Source: Bagarius yarrelli
Lineage: Eukaryota > Chordata > Actinopteri > Siluriformes > Sisoridae
Length of the DNA stretch: 64,000 nt
Assembly (NCBI GenBank): GCA_005784505.1
Contig: VCAZ01000027.1
Coordinates: forward strand, 3,266,765-3,330,764
Reading direction: 5' to 3'
Part shown: positions 47,069 to 59,476 of the stretch, one piece after another
Numbering within the stretch: the stretch's first letter is position 1
Layout of the letters: every line of letters starts with the position of its first letter
The notes under the pieces: model-generated
Databases searched by the model: none
What the model saw: only the letters and a program-made list of their open reading frames with translations
Told to the model about the DNA's origin: nothing
Program-made: the position numbers and the translations under genes

Positions 47069-47690
47069 GGAGTATGTGCAACCTGCTAAAAAAAAAAAGC
47101 AGCTTAGAAGTCAGCTTTCGATGTCTTCTTTCTCTGAACCCTCAAACATGTTACAACATTTCTGCCAGGATTTTAGTTTTGTTTTGGTCTGTGATAAAAG
47201 TACTGTAATAGCCATGTAGTCAGACTGTCACTGTAAACACGATAAATCTCAGCAGTACGGGAAGGGTGTGAACTAGCAAACCTTTTTTCAGGTATGTAAT
47301 GTCGAGATAATGATAATAAATAGTACTTTGAAGTGTAATGAAGAGTTGTGTTACAATGCGAGATATTTTAGTCATCATTATGAAAGGTGTGGTTTTAATC
47401 ACAGCATACACACTGTGTAATGACGTTATGTTTGTATAGGTGACTAGATTTCTTCCTAATGAGTGTAATTGTGAGTTAGTTCGAGTTGACACTATCAGCA
47501 GGGTTGGACGCACATGCAGGGCCAATTACAGCATGAAGAGGGGTAAGCTTCCACTCATTAACAGTGCTTAACACCAGGCAACGCTCGAGTGAATTATTAA
47601 AGTCCCGAGTCTCAGTGCTTACTGCTATCAGGATCTACTGCTTTCATAGAGCTCCAGTCAGTAGCAACGAATCACATTGAATGTTTTGCA
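46786..47690. other. Non-coding stretch with a short TG/AG microsatellite
   Basis: (TG)n(AG)n at 47035-47069. The 101-residue minus frame at 47220-47525 has no motif. Confidence 0.45.
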
Positions 47691-47993
47691 CACACAAACA
47701 CACACGCACACACCAAATGTTACTGTTTGGAGTGTTCTGAAGATGGGATTCTGTACTAGTGCCAATGTTAGTTTAAAGAGATAATAAGTCTTTCTTTGAC
47801 CTGTCTACTCTACTACCTTGTTTGAAGACTCACTGACAACAACACACACACACACTCGAAATTTTACTGTTTTCAGTGTCCTAAAGATGTGATTCTGTAT
47901 TAGTGCCAATATTCATTTAAAGAGATAATAGGTCTTTCTTTGTCCTGTCTACTCTACTACCTTGTCCTCCTTGTTTGAAGACTCACTGACAGC

Positions 47994-48028
<35 letters not shown>

Positions 48029-48161
48029 TTTTACTGTTTTGAGTGTCCTAAAGATGTTATTCTGTATTAGTGTCAATATTAGTTTAAAGAGACAATAAGT
48101 CTTTCTTTGACCTGTCTACTTTACTACCTTGTCCTCCTTGTTTGAAGACTCACTGACAGCT

Positions 48162-48193
<32 letters not shown>

Positions 48194-48274
48194 TTTTACT
48201 GTTTTAAGTGTCCTAACGATGTGATTCTGTATTAGTGTCAATATTAGTTTAAAGAGACAATAAGTCTTTCTCGA
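47691..48274. repeat. Minisatellite: four tandem units of about 145-167 bp
   Basis: Each unit starts with an AC run, then TTTTACTGTTTTnAGTGTCC, AAGATGTGATTCTGTATTAG, AGTTTAAAGAGACAATAAGT, CTTTCTTTGACCTGTCTACT and a closing GAAGACTCACTGACAGCTA. TACTGTTT starts at 47721, 47865, 48032 and 48197, giving spacings of 144, 167 and 165. The first unit lacks the CCTTGTCCTCC duplication; the last is cut short after TAAGTCTTTCTC. Confidence 0.95.
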
Positions 48275-48289
48275 AACCACACAAAAAAC

Positions 48290-48560
48290 TGTCTATTATA
48301 GCATTTCATAACCCTTTCACCAAAACTAAGAGACCCAAACACTTTCATTGTGACAAAATCCATATGCACAAAAGCCTCTAGGCTCCATAAAGACATGCTG
48401 TGTTGTGGTTAAAGTGGAAGAACTCTTTGCAAAAGTGTCTACCGCAGAGCCCTGATCTCAAACCCACTGAACACATGCAGAACACGGACAAACTGGAACG
48501 CTGACTGCAACCCAGATAGCCACTTATTAAAACTGAAGACCACTGATTTTCGGAAAACAA
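48290..48560 (+). pseudogene. Tc1/mariner transposase C-terminal relic
   Basis: Frames include FHCDKIHMHK near 48341 and LPQSPDLKPTEHM near 48440, followed by DKLER and a stop. These match the Tc1/mariner pattern (Q)HDNxPxHK ... PxQSPDLNPIEHLWDELER, where the first Asp and the later catalytic acid belong to the DDE site that cuts and joins DNA. Here the Asn after the first Asp is changed and the frame is broken, so it is inactive. It directly abuts the minisatellite. Both transposon ends are missing. Confidence 0.75.
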
Positions 48561-48597
48561 TTGATCCTGAACAGAGACTGGCAGTGTGTCCAAGGTA

Positions 48598-48618
48598 TAC
48601 ACACACACACACACACAA
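48598..48618. repeat. (AC)n microsatellite
   Basis: About ten AC units. Confidence 0.9.
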
Positions 48619-48916
48619 TTGTCGAAGACACCTCTCAAAATGCTTTGCCACCGATGCGAAAAATGCAAAAAAAAAAAAAAAATCAAGCCTGCTTCAAATT
48701 TTTTTAATACGGACAAAGTCCGTGCTTGACACAACGTCAGGTCTTATTTATTGTTTTAACGTGCGAAAATTGTTGACTTAGTGTGCAAAGACCTCAAGAG
48801 TGGAGTAGGTGTTCCGATTAGTTCCAAAAATTTAAATAAGGGCTGTGGGCTAAAATGTTAAATTAGAAATGTTGATCTGTGTCAATGGCATCCCCCTCCT
48901 TCTTCCTCTCCTCTCA

Positions 48917-48990
48917 GATGGTATGACGGGACGAATCAAAGGTTACTACGACCCAATTTTGGCCTGCGGGCACTGGTTTGGGCATCTCTG
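48917..48990 (-). mobile_element. hAT-type DNA transposon end
   Basis: On the minus strand it reads CAGAGATGCCCAAACCAGTG, CCCGCAGGCCAAAATTGGGT, GTAGTAACCTTTGATTC. This corresponds to a fish hAT end that begins CAGGGGTGCCCAAACT...GCGGGCCAAAGTTGG. Only one end is present. Confidence 0.7.
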
Positions 48991-50905
48991 TTTAAGAGGA
49001 AAAGGTACTGCATACGTCACCTCCAGCTCTGAAACCATAATTAATAGAATTATTATTAATAGTGTGTTGTGGCCTGATAAGAAGAGGAAAAGTGTGTTTT
49101 TTAGTTGACCTAAGCGCAGCAGCACACGTGCAGCACTGAACACACATTCACCTGCGTATCTTGTGTATGTCTGGAAATATAAAGGTGAGGGTCACAAGAT
49201 GACATTTTGATGACTGATGACTGTTGTCATCGGCTGCACCTGAAATAAAACATTTCAAGCTTACATTAAAATGTGTTCACTAATCTAGAAAATTTTAAGA
49301 ACCCGGATTGTTGATTGGAGGATCAAGGTTCAAGCCCCATCACTGTCAAAAATTAACTGGGCAAATTTCCCTGTTTATTTGCAAAAGCGTTACTTCACTA
49401 ATGCTGCATGTAAAAAAAGACAAAAAAGCCCTCGCTTCATATAATATAGCAACAGATTAATGTGTAAAATAATTATTAAAGTAAAAAAAATATATTTCAA
49501 CCACACTCCTTTTTTATAAATCATGTGACCCCAGTCATGTGTCAATGCAAGGAATATATTCGATCAGATATTTCCATCAACACTGTTTGATAATTCTATT
49601 TCGGTGGGAACATTTGGTCCCTGCCAGGATATAGAAAGAAGTCCAGAAACACCCACACGCTTTATTATCTTTTTCTTCTATGCGTAAATGACAGTGAATT
49701 ACACTTTGCTCAAAGTCCTACACAGCGATACGCGCTCCCTTACTAAAGCGGCTTCTGTAAATCAATAGGCTGTTCCTCTGCCTCCTGCTCGGCTGACTGA
49801 CAAGCACCAAGGTTACTGGGCCAGAACGTGAAGAGCTATGGCTTTCGATTAATCGAGTAACCTCTGTGGTCTGTGCACTTACCATGGGCAGTTAGTCATG
49901 CGATTTCATCTCCGCCCTTCGAAAACCTTTTGTGTTTCTCTCAGGAATGCACCCATACTTATTAAGGGTAGGCAGGTGGGAGGATGGCTAGTGGAGTGAG
50001 ATAATGTAAGAGGAGGAAGAATGTAGATGGCCTGTTATACTGCTGTTAGACTCATTAGGGTGATGACTTCTTACTCAAAAAAGCTTTCAGGTTGCCTAGC
50101 ACACGGCAACATAGAAGCTGGAATTTGCTCATTAGTACCATTATCTATGTGACCTCCTAATAGCAAGAGTCTGTTTGTTTGTGTGCCCCGATTTGTGTAT
50201 GTGTGTTTGCAAACATTTGGCTTCTGTGTGTATGCTGGTGTAAGAGTGCAAAAAAACATCTGGTGTTCCAGTGGGAAATGTTCATCTTGGTTGGTGTCAG
50301 ATATGTGCTATTAAGGATTTAATAATAGGAAATTAACGAGCTGTCAGAGCACGGGTGGGGGGTTCGAGTCTGGGCTGGCTGGCTAGTTTAAGATAAAATT
50401 CCAGCAAGTCTGAAAACTTCAGCGTTTTCTGACAGTCAGTTCCTTTCAACCGTTCATAACTCAATTACATCACCCCAGACCATTAGGCATGCTCGCTCTG
50501 CTGCGACTGGAGAAGGCTCAGAAGAATACTAAAAATAATACTGCGTATCCATCAGTCTTGACGGATGCTTCTATTCTGAGTGACCAAAATCAACCATCTA
50601 ATATAGTCATTAGAAAAACACAAACACTAAAAATACAATATACAAACTAATTCCAATCTGATGTGTCTCATCTGTAACTTGAACATAATAGTCATAAACA
50701 CCATGTTCTCTGGGATTAAGCAGAATTACCCAACACTTTTCCTTAGGAGGACTGACTATATACCTGAATGAGTATGAGTGTTCTCTTAAATTTTTAGGAA
50801 CATTTTAATCAAGTCGGGGTGTGTTTATGTTTTGTACAAATACACATGGACAGATCCTGGACTTGCTATTTCAGATTTGCAATTAACATCACTAATGTTA
50901 GTTAG

Positions 50906-50940
<35 letters not shown>

Positions 50941-51020
50941 AAATTCTTCCTGATAACTGTAAGAAACAAAACAAACTACACTTGGTTTATCATTCAGAGT
51001 AGTGCATGGGTGCTTATGTT
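48991..51020. other. Non-coding stretch with SINE fragment and (AC)n
   Basis: A SINE box B fragment (GGATTGTTGATTGGAGGATC, AAGGTTCAAGCCCC) lies at about 49300-49345. A balanced patch at 49760-49930 has no repeat hallmark. An (AC)n run of about sixteen units is at 50907-50938. Confidence 0.5.
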
Positions 51021-51190
51021 TGGGAGGTGGTGGCGCAGTGGTTAAGGTGTTGGGCAGTTAATTTGAATATTGTGGGTTCGAATCCCAACATTACTAAGGG
51101 CTGGACCTCTATGCAAGGCCCTTAACCCTAATTTCTCAGTTGTAAAAATGAAATAAACACAGGTTGCTCTGGATAAGAGTCCTGTGAAAA
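51021..51190 (+). mobile_element. tRNA-derived SINE with intact box B
   Basis: GGGAGGTGGTGGCGCAGTGG, TTAAGGTGTTGGGCAGTTAA, GTGGGTTCGAATCCCAAC and CAAGGCCCTTAACCC, then a decayed tail GGTTGCTCTGGATAAGAGTC. Confidence 0.95.
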
Positions 51191-52114
51191 CTCTTTTTAG
51201 CGATGTAGCACCAACTGCCCCAAACCCCCTCTTCTCAAACCTACTAACGTTCTATGACACATTTGATTAAGTAAACATATTTAATAGAACATTTTTAGCA
51301 CATATTTGAATTCTTATCAGTACACACACATACATATATTTATCAATTCAGTACCATGTTTTCTGTCTCAAATGGCTAAAAAATAGGTAACCACTTCCTG
51401 GTTCGTGAAAATTTGAGTGTGCGGTGTTAAAGAAGAATCCAGAAAATTCACACATAAACCCTGTCATGCATTAAAATATGTACTTATATTATTATTAATC
51501 TTCGCATAACATCAGTGAAGATTGCAAGTAATCAGCTAGTTTAAGTAATGCTAAAGAACTCACCTTAGCATGTGTTTTACGGTCATTTAATCCACTATGG
51601 GCAACAGAAAAGTCACTCTAATAAACAGTACAGCAGTGTCAGGAAGGCACTACGAATATGCAAGAGACCTCCGGAAGATTTAAGACATCTGCTTGTGTAA
51701 CTGTAAGTGTTGAGTGGACTGGAGATGAATAATGATCCAAAGACCCAGTAAAAAGCACGCAGTACACATAGCATAGCGCTATTTTTCCACTCAAGTAGTG
51801 TTTTACAGCAGTCGGAATCTATTCTCAGTGCCAACTTCTAAATTATTATTGATGTTAGGATTAAATTAGACCCTACTGGGTAAATATTTCTTATTAGTCA
51901 GTTTCCATGGTGTTATGACACCAAGTCTTTGAAGTTTATCAGTTTATTTCTGTCATATGGAGCTAATAATCAAACTGTGTGTAATTTCAGATCAAAGAAA
52001 ATACTTGGTATTATAGTGTGATGGATGATTTCCTCTCAACGTCAAGACTAACAAATAATCTATTTAGAATCTTATCTTATAGAAAACACTATGAACCGTT
52101 CTTTAGTAAACATT
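51191..52114. other. Non-coding stretch, nothing recognised
   Basis: No exon or repeat family recognised. Confidence 0.45.
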
Positions 52115-52267
52115 TTGGAAGGTGGTTGCACAGTGGTTATGGTGTTGGATTGCTAATTAGAAGATCGTGATTCCAAGCGCTACCAATTTGCCACTGCTGG
52201 GCCTCCAAACAAGGCTCTTAACCCGTCGCTCTGGATAAGGGCGTCTGCCGAATGCTGTAAAAGTAAA
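52115..52267 (+). mobile_element. tRNA-derived SINE, short internal deletion
   Basis: TTGGAAGGTGGTTGCACAGTGG, a shortened box B (CGTGATTCCAAGCGC), CCACTGCTGGGCCTCC, then CTTAACCC joined directly to GTCGCTCTGGATAAGGGCGT, so the spacer before the tail is deleted. The tail itself is well preserved. Confidence 0.95.
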
Positions 52268-52363
52268 GACTGTTAATGCTCATGATGATGCTAATTTTAA
52301 AGGATTTGTTCAAGCAAAGGCAACATCTCTAGCCATAGACAATATTATAAAGTGATAGACAGC

Positions 52364-52510
52364 AAAGCTGGTAGCTCACTGATCAGAAGATTATGGGTTC
52401 AAATCCCAGCAACACCAAGCTGCCACTGCTGGGCTTATGAGCAAGCAAGGCCATTAACCTTTAACTGCTTAGCTGGATTTTAAAAAATAGGATAAAAGTA
52501 AGGTCACAGG
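52364..52510 (+). mobile_element. tRNA-derived SINE, tail lost
   Basis: AGCTGGTAGCTCACTGATCAGA (head deleted between box A and the anticodon region), GGGTTCAAATCCCAGC, CAAGCTGCCACTGCTGGGC and a duplicated GAGCAAGCAAGGCC. The L2-type tail is unrecognisable. Confidence 0.9.
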
Positions 52511-53168
52511 TCATAAAGTGTGACAAAAGGCTCTCCAATCTAAAGAATATACTGCACCATCAAAGTATGAGGACAAAGTCATTCACAAAAACTAGAAACT
52601 ACTCCCCAATACTCGCATACACACACACATACGTTTCTACACACCTTTCTTTATCCACATCATTAATTGTCTGTAGACTGCTGAGGTCTCTGCATGACCC
52701 TGGTGCTTTGTCATGGCTGTAGCAGTGTACCAGCACGGTCGCAAGAGAGCCTCAGAGAACTGGATCTGTCATGAAGTGCAATTCGTCCTCAGAGCGCTAA
52801 GCTTGTCCTCTGCCTGTAGGAGACTAGCCTTGTACACAGAGCCTCAGGTGCGGTGAGCAGTTTTTCAGAGCGCCATATTGTCACACCACTATTTTTTCCA
52901 AAATCATATGTTTGTCTAAAGATTCTGTGTTGATGGTGGGATTTTCAGGGTCACAGCTCGATATTTTTAAAAAATTTTAAACCGTGCACAATTTTATGAC
53001 ATATGTGTGTGTGCAAAGAGTGTAAGGGGTGAACGGGTCATTATAACTGCATTAGACCAACTTAGTCATTTTCTTTCTTCTTCTAATATGCTTTCAGATA
53101 AGAAAGGATAAAGGTGATGTAATAAAATTATCCATTAAAGGTTAACAGAAAATACTGACGTATTTTGA

Positions 53169-53172
<4 letters not shown>
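52511..53172. other. Non-coding stretch, nothing recognised
   Basis: A balanced-composition patch at about 52660-52880 shows no repeat hallmark and no clear exon signal. Confidence 0.4.
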
Positions 53173-53239
<67 letters not shown>

Positions 53240-53264
53240 TAGATATATATATATATATATATAC
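53173..53264. repeat. Long (AT)n microsatellite with GATA core
   Basis: About 90 bases of AT broken by AGATAGAT at 53237-53244. It gives rise to spurious IYIYIY frames. Confidence 0.97.
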
Positions 53265-53999
53265 ATGCGGAAGGCCCAATAGACCAGGATTTGTGTTTCT
53301 TTGTGATGTCTGTAGTAAATGATAATAATAATAATAACAGATCATAAAATTTCAAGCAGTAATTAAATTACTGTAGGACATGTGATTTGTTTTTCCTATG
53401 GGCTTGGATCATACAGGGTCATATTTATATTCTTGTATATTCATTATTAAGTGAGTAACTTTTATTTGGCCAGAATAAACTTAAAATAACTTAAAAAAAT
53501 ACATTATTGACAAAAGTAGTCTGTATAAAAAGACTTTTCAACAATAAATATGGTGTAGAAAACCTCTCTATAATACTTATATACATTATTATAAGCCACA
53601 TTTAAGAAAACATGAAGGTTAAAACATACAAGAAGACTTTGAGTTGCCATTTTATTAAACCGTCTACTAAACCCTGAATGTGCATTATTGTTACGGCTAA
53701 CATGGTTTCCTTTATAATGTATTAGGGGTTAAAATGATGAGTTGATATTATTGACAACATCAGCAACAAAAAATATTTTGTTAAACTCATAGAAGATAAG
53801 ATAAGATACAAAAAACTCCAAACAATATATGCTGTTGAGTCTAAAGGTTCCGAAATAAATACAGCAAAGTTATTTTTCATACTCTTTTTAGTAAAAACCA
53901 GAAGTTAAGCAAGAATTTGATCATAGCGATGTGAATGTTTACAGCAGCTCAGCAATCAACACAGCAGTACATTTACGGTGTGTAAATGTAAATATTTGC
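53265..53999. other. Non-coding stretch, nothing recognised
   Basis: A short (ATA)n run follows at 53321-53336. No exon or repeat family recognised. Confidence 0.45.
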
Positions 54000-54121
54000 A
54001 GCCTATTCAGGTTATTAGTTATTAGAGTAGGCATAAGCCAATAATTTAACTAATTGCATAAGATAAAATAATCGCATATTTATCGATTAATTGTTCCAAT
54101 AATAGTTTATTGCAGCCCTGC
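54000..54121 (-). mobile_element. hAT-like end with CAGGGCTGCAA terminus
   Basis: ATAATCGCATATTTATCGATTAATTG and the terminal TTGCAGCCCTG (CAGGGCTGCAA on minus) match a fish hAT end that begins CAGGGCTGCAACTAACGATTA. It is related in style to copies A-C but retains the terminus. Confidence 0.7.
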
Positions 54122-54540
54122 AATGTACTATTATTTAATATTATATTCTAAGATTTAAATTGCTTGTTTATATTTGTAGATTATGTTGTTAATTTCAATA
54201 ATTATTTAATAGAAAGAAGCTAAATTACCTGCCCCATGCAGTAAAGAAATATTTTTTTTCTGGCCAAAATATATTTTAAATATTAGTATATGTTATATCT
54301 GTAATGCTGAAAAAAACGAGAAAAAAACATTTCATTTTAACCAAAATATATTTAGAAATATTAAATATTAGGATCAAGAAAATGCATTTCCAACTATACC
54401 GTCTCAGACACAGATTTATTTTAGGCTTTTATCTACACATAAACTTTAATTGGAGAATATAAACAGAAGTAAAACCATAATTGCTTAAGAGCACATTAGC
54501 CTAGTGGATAGAGCAGTGACATATATGATGCTATGTATGC
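54122..54540. other. Very AT-rich stretch, nothing recognised
   Basis: No feature recognised. AGCCTAGTGGATAGAGCAGTG at 54499-54519 looks like a tRNA box A but lacks a box B. Confidence 0.4.
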
Positions 54541-54542
54541 TC

Positions 54543-54581
<39 letters not shown>
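54541..54581. repeat. (TC)n microsatellite
   Basis: About nineteen TC units with one ATC interruption. Confidence 0.95.
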
Positions 54582-54585
<4 letters not shown>

Positions 54586-55139
54586 CTCTTCCTTTCTTAC
54601 TCCATTTAATTTTCAAAATAGCAAATATATTTGTAAAAATATATATTTGATATGTAAATATATTTTATCAAATGTAATTTTTCTGTATATTTTTCGTAAT
54701 ATTTTAAATACATTTTTTTTACTGTATGGGCCCAATAACAACAGACAAAAAAATACATGCCTACAAATAAAAATAATCCTATATATGATTTACTGTGCTA
54801 TTATAACGAGACATATTTCTTACAATGTTCTGCTTAAAGATTGACCTTAATGTTCTAGTGATGCATAACTTTATTTCATCCTGCCCAACCACATTTTATC
54901 TTTTAACCTTTTCTCAGTGTTTAACCTTTTTCCCCTTCGTCCACATCTTTTCATCTGTTTTACTACACCTGTCTGTTGCCCACATGGGTATTATTTCAAA
55001 AGTGCAGCTGGACCATCACTTCACACCCGAGCCTTTAAGCAGATGTTTCTTTATCACCTGTAGAACAGCCATTAAATGATCTGTGTTCTCAGGGACACCT
55101 CTGCTTTTAAACTGGACTTTTTATCTATGCATTGAGATT
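54582..55139. other. Non-coding stretch, nothing recognised
   Basis: Open frames at 54533-55079 are AT-rich and featureless. Confidence 0.45.
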
Positions 55140-55200
55140 GACATTTACAGTTTTGGCATTTAGCAGATTCCCTTATTAAAAGTAACTTATCTAATGTAAT
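55140..55200 (-). mobile_element. L2/SINE-type tail fragment
   Basis: ACATTTACAGTTTTGGCATT, TAGCAGATTCCCTTATTAAA and GTAACTTATCTAATG on plus are a diverged tail complement. Confidence 0.65.
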
Positions 55201-56609
55201 ACAATTAAACTCCATGTGAAGTACGTGCATGTATTTCAGACCACAGTAAATGCTTTCTAGCATCTGTTTAGATCAGAATGTTTACCCACAATGCACTTAC
55301 AGTTCCGCAGGAGACCCAATTGAATGCTAAGAGAGTCTACCCAACCAGCCAAAATTGAAAAACTTGAAGCCGTAAATACTATTAGTGGTTAAACAAAGAC
55401 TTAGTTAAAGTGTACAGGATTTCTGTGTGTGTCGCGTTGTTTAACGTTTCGCCTGTAAAACAACCCAAAGCCGCCTGATCAAACAGGTTAGCTGTTGTGT
55501 TTATTTTGGTGTAAATGATCACTAATTAAGATCGATTAGATGCTAGATTCCTGAACGTTATCCTGCAACTAAACATGACAAGGCACAAAAAGAAACATCA
55601 TTGGTTGCTTTACCTGTCAGTCATACATCTTCTTGGATGTGCCAATGCCATTCAGCCATGTAGCCAAGTCAGTCTACAGTTCTGACTATGCGAGACTACC
55701 TCTGACTTATCATCAAGGTGATTCCACCTGCAAAACTATTGCCCGCCTAATTTGTTTTTGTTTTTTTTGTTGTTAATACTATTATCAGTAACCTCAGCAG
55801 TTTCTTAGAACTTTATCGTGCTGTTTTATGTGAACATTAACGGAAAAGTATCTGCAGTATTTCTAGTTTTGGTCTACAAGAGTGTGTGACAGGAACAGTG
55901 CTCATACTTGTCAAACTAGCTGCTGTTTGCCTACAAAGACACTCTACCTTCTTTAAACAGGTACAGTAATTGACAGGTCCAGTAAGTGCTTCATAGACCA
56001 GATGATTTTTTTTGTTGTAATACAACATGAAGAAAACATGAAGGTTGTAATAAAAAGAATTAAAAGTGTAAAATTAGGAAACATACAATAAACATCACCA
56101 GCATCATCTTGATTTACTGAACTACTAATCTTCTGGTGAGTTCAACTGTGTGCCAGATTTTTAAATTCCACCAAGTTTACCCATAACAACACACTGCTTT
56201 ACCACCACTGGCTTTCTATAGCTGTCAGCATTAGATAGAAAACCGTACTTTATGCCACTTGGCCCCTGGCACCCAGGTGGCAGAAATTACTTTTCCTGAA
56301 TCTTTAAACAGATGAGTCATCGGCTAAGGATCTACATCCTTATTGGTCAATTAACTTCTGACTTGTTTTCTTATGCAGTGGTATACTATCATCTTCCTGG
56401 CATACTTCCCTTTTATAACTTCATACTGGCCAATTACAGAAATAAGACGCTTTCAGAAAGAGAAAACAGGTGCTGTCTTTGACATAACACCTCACTTCTG
56501 CCACATTACAATCATAGCATTCATGCTAGTTTAAACACAGATTAATGATATGCTGAGTAACATAGCAATGTAGTTAAAGCAGAGAAAGCAGGTCTAGACC
56601 CACTAACAC
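55201..56609. other. Non-coding stretch, nothing recognised
   Basis: No exon or repeat family recognised. Confidence 0.45.
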
Positions 56610-56686
56610 AGTCCTGCAGAGTTTAGCTCCAACTTGCCTCAACACGCTTACCTGTACGTTTCAAGTATACCTAGCAAGATCTCGGC
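56610..56686. mobile_element. hAT MITE fragment (GTCCTGCAGAG family)
   Basis: CAGTCCTGCAGAGTTTAGCT, CCAACTTGCCTCAACACGCT and TATACCTAGCAAGATC belong to the same MITE family as the intact element at 59477-59638. Both termini are lost. Confidence 0.8.
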
Positions 56687-57017
56687 ACTGACAGGTTCCT
56701 ATAGGTTAGTTTACGATTTAAAGTTTTATGACATCTTTATCAAAGCAGATGATATAATGATACTATGTAGAAAATTATATTAAAAATGAAAAATGTACTA
56801 GTACTAGTACAGTATAGTAATAAATCTATAAATCTGCACTGTGTCCTTGTTTGTATTGCTAAATAAACAATGTCGCCAAAATGTAAACGGAATCACACTG
56901 TCTGCTTCTGCTTTTAGCCATTCTTTTCGTTGTAAAGAATTCGTCTTCTATTAATTCGCTGACCATTTAATTACCAGATCTGATCAACACTACGGTCGCC
57001 ATTTCGACTATTTCCTC
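56687..57017. other. Non-coding stretch, nothing recognised
   Basis: No feature recognised. Confidence 0.45.
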
Positions 57018-57160
57018 TACTACTGGTTCAGTGGGTAAGGTGTTGGACTGCTGAATGGAATTTGTCAGGTTTCATTCTCAGGACCACCAAGCAACCAATC
57101 TCTGGGCCCCTGAGCAAGACCCCTAGCCCTTAGTCTACCAAATACCGAAAATGCTCATAT
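57018..57160 (+). mobile_element. tRNA-derived SINE, diverged
   Basis: CTACTGGTTCAGTGGGTAAG, GTGTTGGACTGCTGAATGGA, GGTTTCATTCTCAGGACCAC, TGGGCCCCTGAGCAAGACCC; the tail has decayed to ACCAAATACCGAAAATG. Confidence 0.85.
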
Positions 57161-58276
57161 ACCTGTTTTATTCCTCATGAAACTCTCTAGTTTGTCTTGG
57201 ATTTGATTTGAAAAGATTTTTGCCAAATTGTTGTTTTAGATCTTTGGTCTCCTCCACCGACAACTATTAAACTGACATATTTAATTATTGTTAATATAAA
57301 TGAACTCCGAGGGCTTGTAAACTCGCACATTTTAAACTGCCTTTTAAACTTTGACATCATAGATATTTTAATCAAGACCATTAGAACTATGATCTTTGCA
57401 CCTGTCCAGTTTTTTTAAAACAAAGCCTGGTTCCTAAATAATAGGCTAAAAGTCTGTATATAGACTACTAAATATTTATGCACAAGTATAGAATCATAGT
57501 CAAAAATAATAATATAGATATAGAATAAAAGGAGACCGGAAAGTTCCTCCATCTATAACACTAGCATCATGGCAACGTAATCTATCCGACCCCATCTGCC
57601 TGCCCTTATAGATATGGTTATGGACTGTGAGCAGGCTATGGGTAGTCTGGATTACAAGTTTCCAGAGGTAGTATTCGTGAACCTCCTGTACTTTTCGTAT
57701 ACGTGTTTACCCTGCATTTAACGCAACACATCGAATGATTCAGCTAACCAACCACCAAAAACATTAAACTGTGCAGGTCGGCGGGTTCTGTAGAAAACTG
57801 AAGTATTGATTTAAATACATATGGTTCTGTATTGGGTTGTGTGAACGCACAAATGTGCCATTACAAAGTTAAAGATGTTGTCTTGTGTGAAATCCATTTA
57901 CCAAACAGAGACAGACGTTTGCTGATTACACACACACACACACACACACACGTTCACATCACTTTTATTTGCCTGGAGCAGCAGTGTGGGATTTACTGCA
58001 CATGTGCTAAATGCACACCGGCACTCACCAGGCAGCTTCATCAGCAACAAAGGCATTGGGGTTATACAATCAGGTCTACACACACACACACACACACGGT
58101 CATGTCAATGACAGAATCCTTGGATGCTAAAGGAAAAATGGATGAGAACAGGACAATGGACAGAAAGATACTCCGCCATACGCCAGAGGCCTGTTACTAT
58201 GGCAATGCAACACTTCCTTTCTCTCTCTCCTTCTCTTTCGCTCCCTTTCTCATATCTTCTCATGGATCAAAGACAC

Positions 58277-58318
<42 letters not shown>

Positions 58319-59083
58319 GGCAAATGTATTCCTCTTGTTTGTTTTTTTAATCAGCAGGTTGCAAATTGAAAAAAATAATCAGTTTATGGATCAAACCACA
58401 CAAAAGCTCAATGAAAGACACTGTTGTATTTTGATATCTTTTTATTTTAACGTCAGTATTGTATTTGTGCTAATGACAAACACTTTAGTAAAGCTACTAC
58501 CTTTGTTCCTCGTGCCATAAGCGTAAGGATTTTACAAAACAGTCCATGAAATAGGACTAGCAGGACCACCTCCACAAAAGTGACTAATTCGTTTATTTCT
58601 TTCGGTGCTGCTTTTAGCAGGAGCTGAGACATTGTTTGTCAGTCAACACCTACTCGGCACCTCCTTCATATAAGCATTTGTTTAGACTTGCCATGTTTCT
58701 ACATCTGTTACTCAGTCAATCGCTCTAAGTCACTCACTCACCTGTACACACATCCACACAGACACACACACTTAAACCTAAGTATGCTCTTACCTAAACA
58801 AATCTTTTGCCTCTTTTACGATTTTGAATAAAACATGGTCACCATCCGCTTTAATAAAAAACACCTGCTCATTTCTACACTTATCCGGCTTATCAGCCAT
58901 TCACCAGGCAGCAGCACAATGTACACAGTCCTAAAGACACAGAGTTTCATGTTCACATTTAACATTAGAATAAAAAAAAAACAAAGGATCTCTGTGACTT
59001 TAACCCATGCAAGGTTGTTGGTAGTGGAAGAGTTAGTAATCAAGGGGAAAAACACTATTTCCTCTTTTTTTACAAATTGATAA

Positions 59084-59084
<1 letters not shown>
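57161..59084. other. Non-coding stretch with several microsatellites
   Basis: (AC)n at 57930-57952 and 58078-58097, and (AG)n at about 58277-58318. The 172-residue frame at 57832-58350 spans these arrays and is not protein-like. No repeat family recognised otherwise. Confidence 0.55.

Positions 59085-59123
<39 letters not shown>
59085..59123. repeat. (AC)n microsatellite
   Basis: About nineteen AC units; a shorter AC run follows at 59259-59286. Confidence 0.95.
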
Positions 59124-59125
<2 letters not shown>

Positions 59126-59468
59126 TTATTCCAAAGCAGGTGCAGCACAGAAAAAGAATAGATGCACAAAGAATAACGGTCTCTAAGCAACAGCTAATAG
59201 GAACATGAATAAACAATAAACAATAAACCTGACACTTACACAGACACAGACACACGTGCTCACACACACACACACATACACACATAACCACTGCTCTTCA
59301 GTGCCAGCCCTGGGCAGCGCAGGCTAATGTTTTTGAGGAACAGCATGTCTTTCTTCATTTTGTCTTACTGTCAGTTCTCAGCAAGAGAACAGACTGACTC
59401 GCCTCAGGCTCTTTTCCACTCTCTCGAACTCTGTCAGCACAGTTCTCATCTGCACTGCTTAAACAAAT
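59124..59468. other. Non-coding stretch, nothing recognised
   Basis: Apart from the AC run at 59259-59286, nothing is recognised. Confidence 0.45.
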
Positions 59469-59476
59469 GCTCACAC

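Noticed and set aside
47691..48274. CRISPR-like direct repeats
   Set aside because: The units are long tandem copies with no unique spacers, and the DNA is from a vertebrate.
54499..54519. AGCCTAGTGGATAGAGCAGTG as a tRNA gene start
   Set aside because: No box B or acceptor-stem partner follows; a TC microsatellite begins instead.
57832..58350. 172-residue open frame, the longest in the window
   Set aside because: It crosses two AC runs and an AG run and has no domain; the frame is open because of the repeats.
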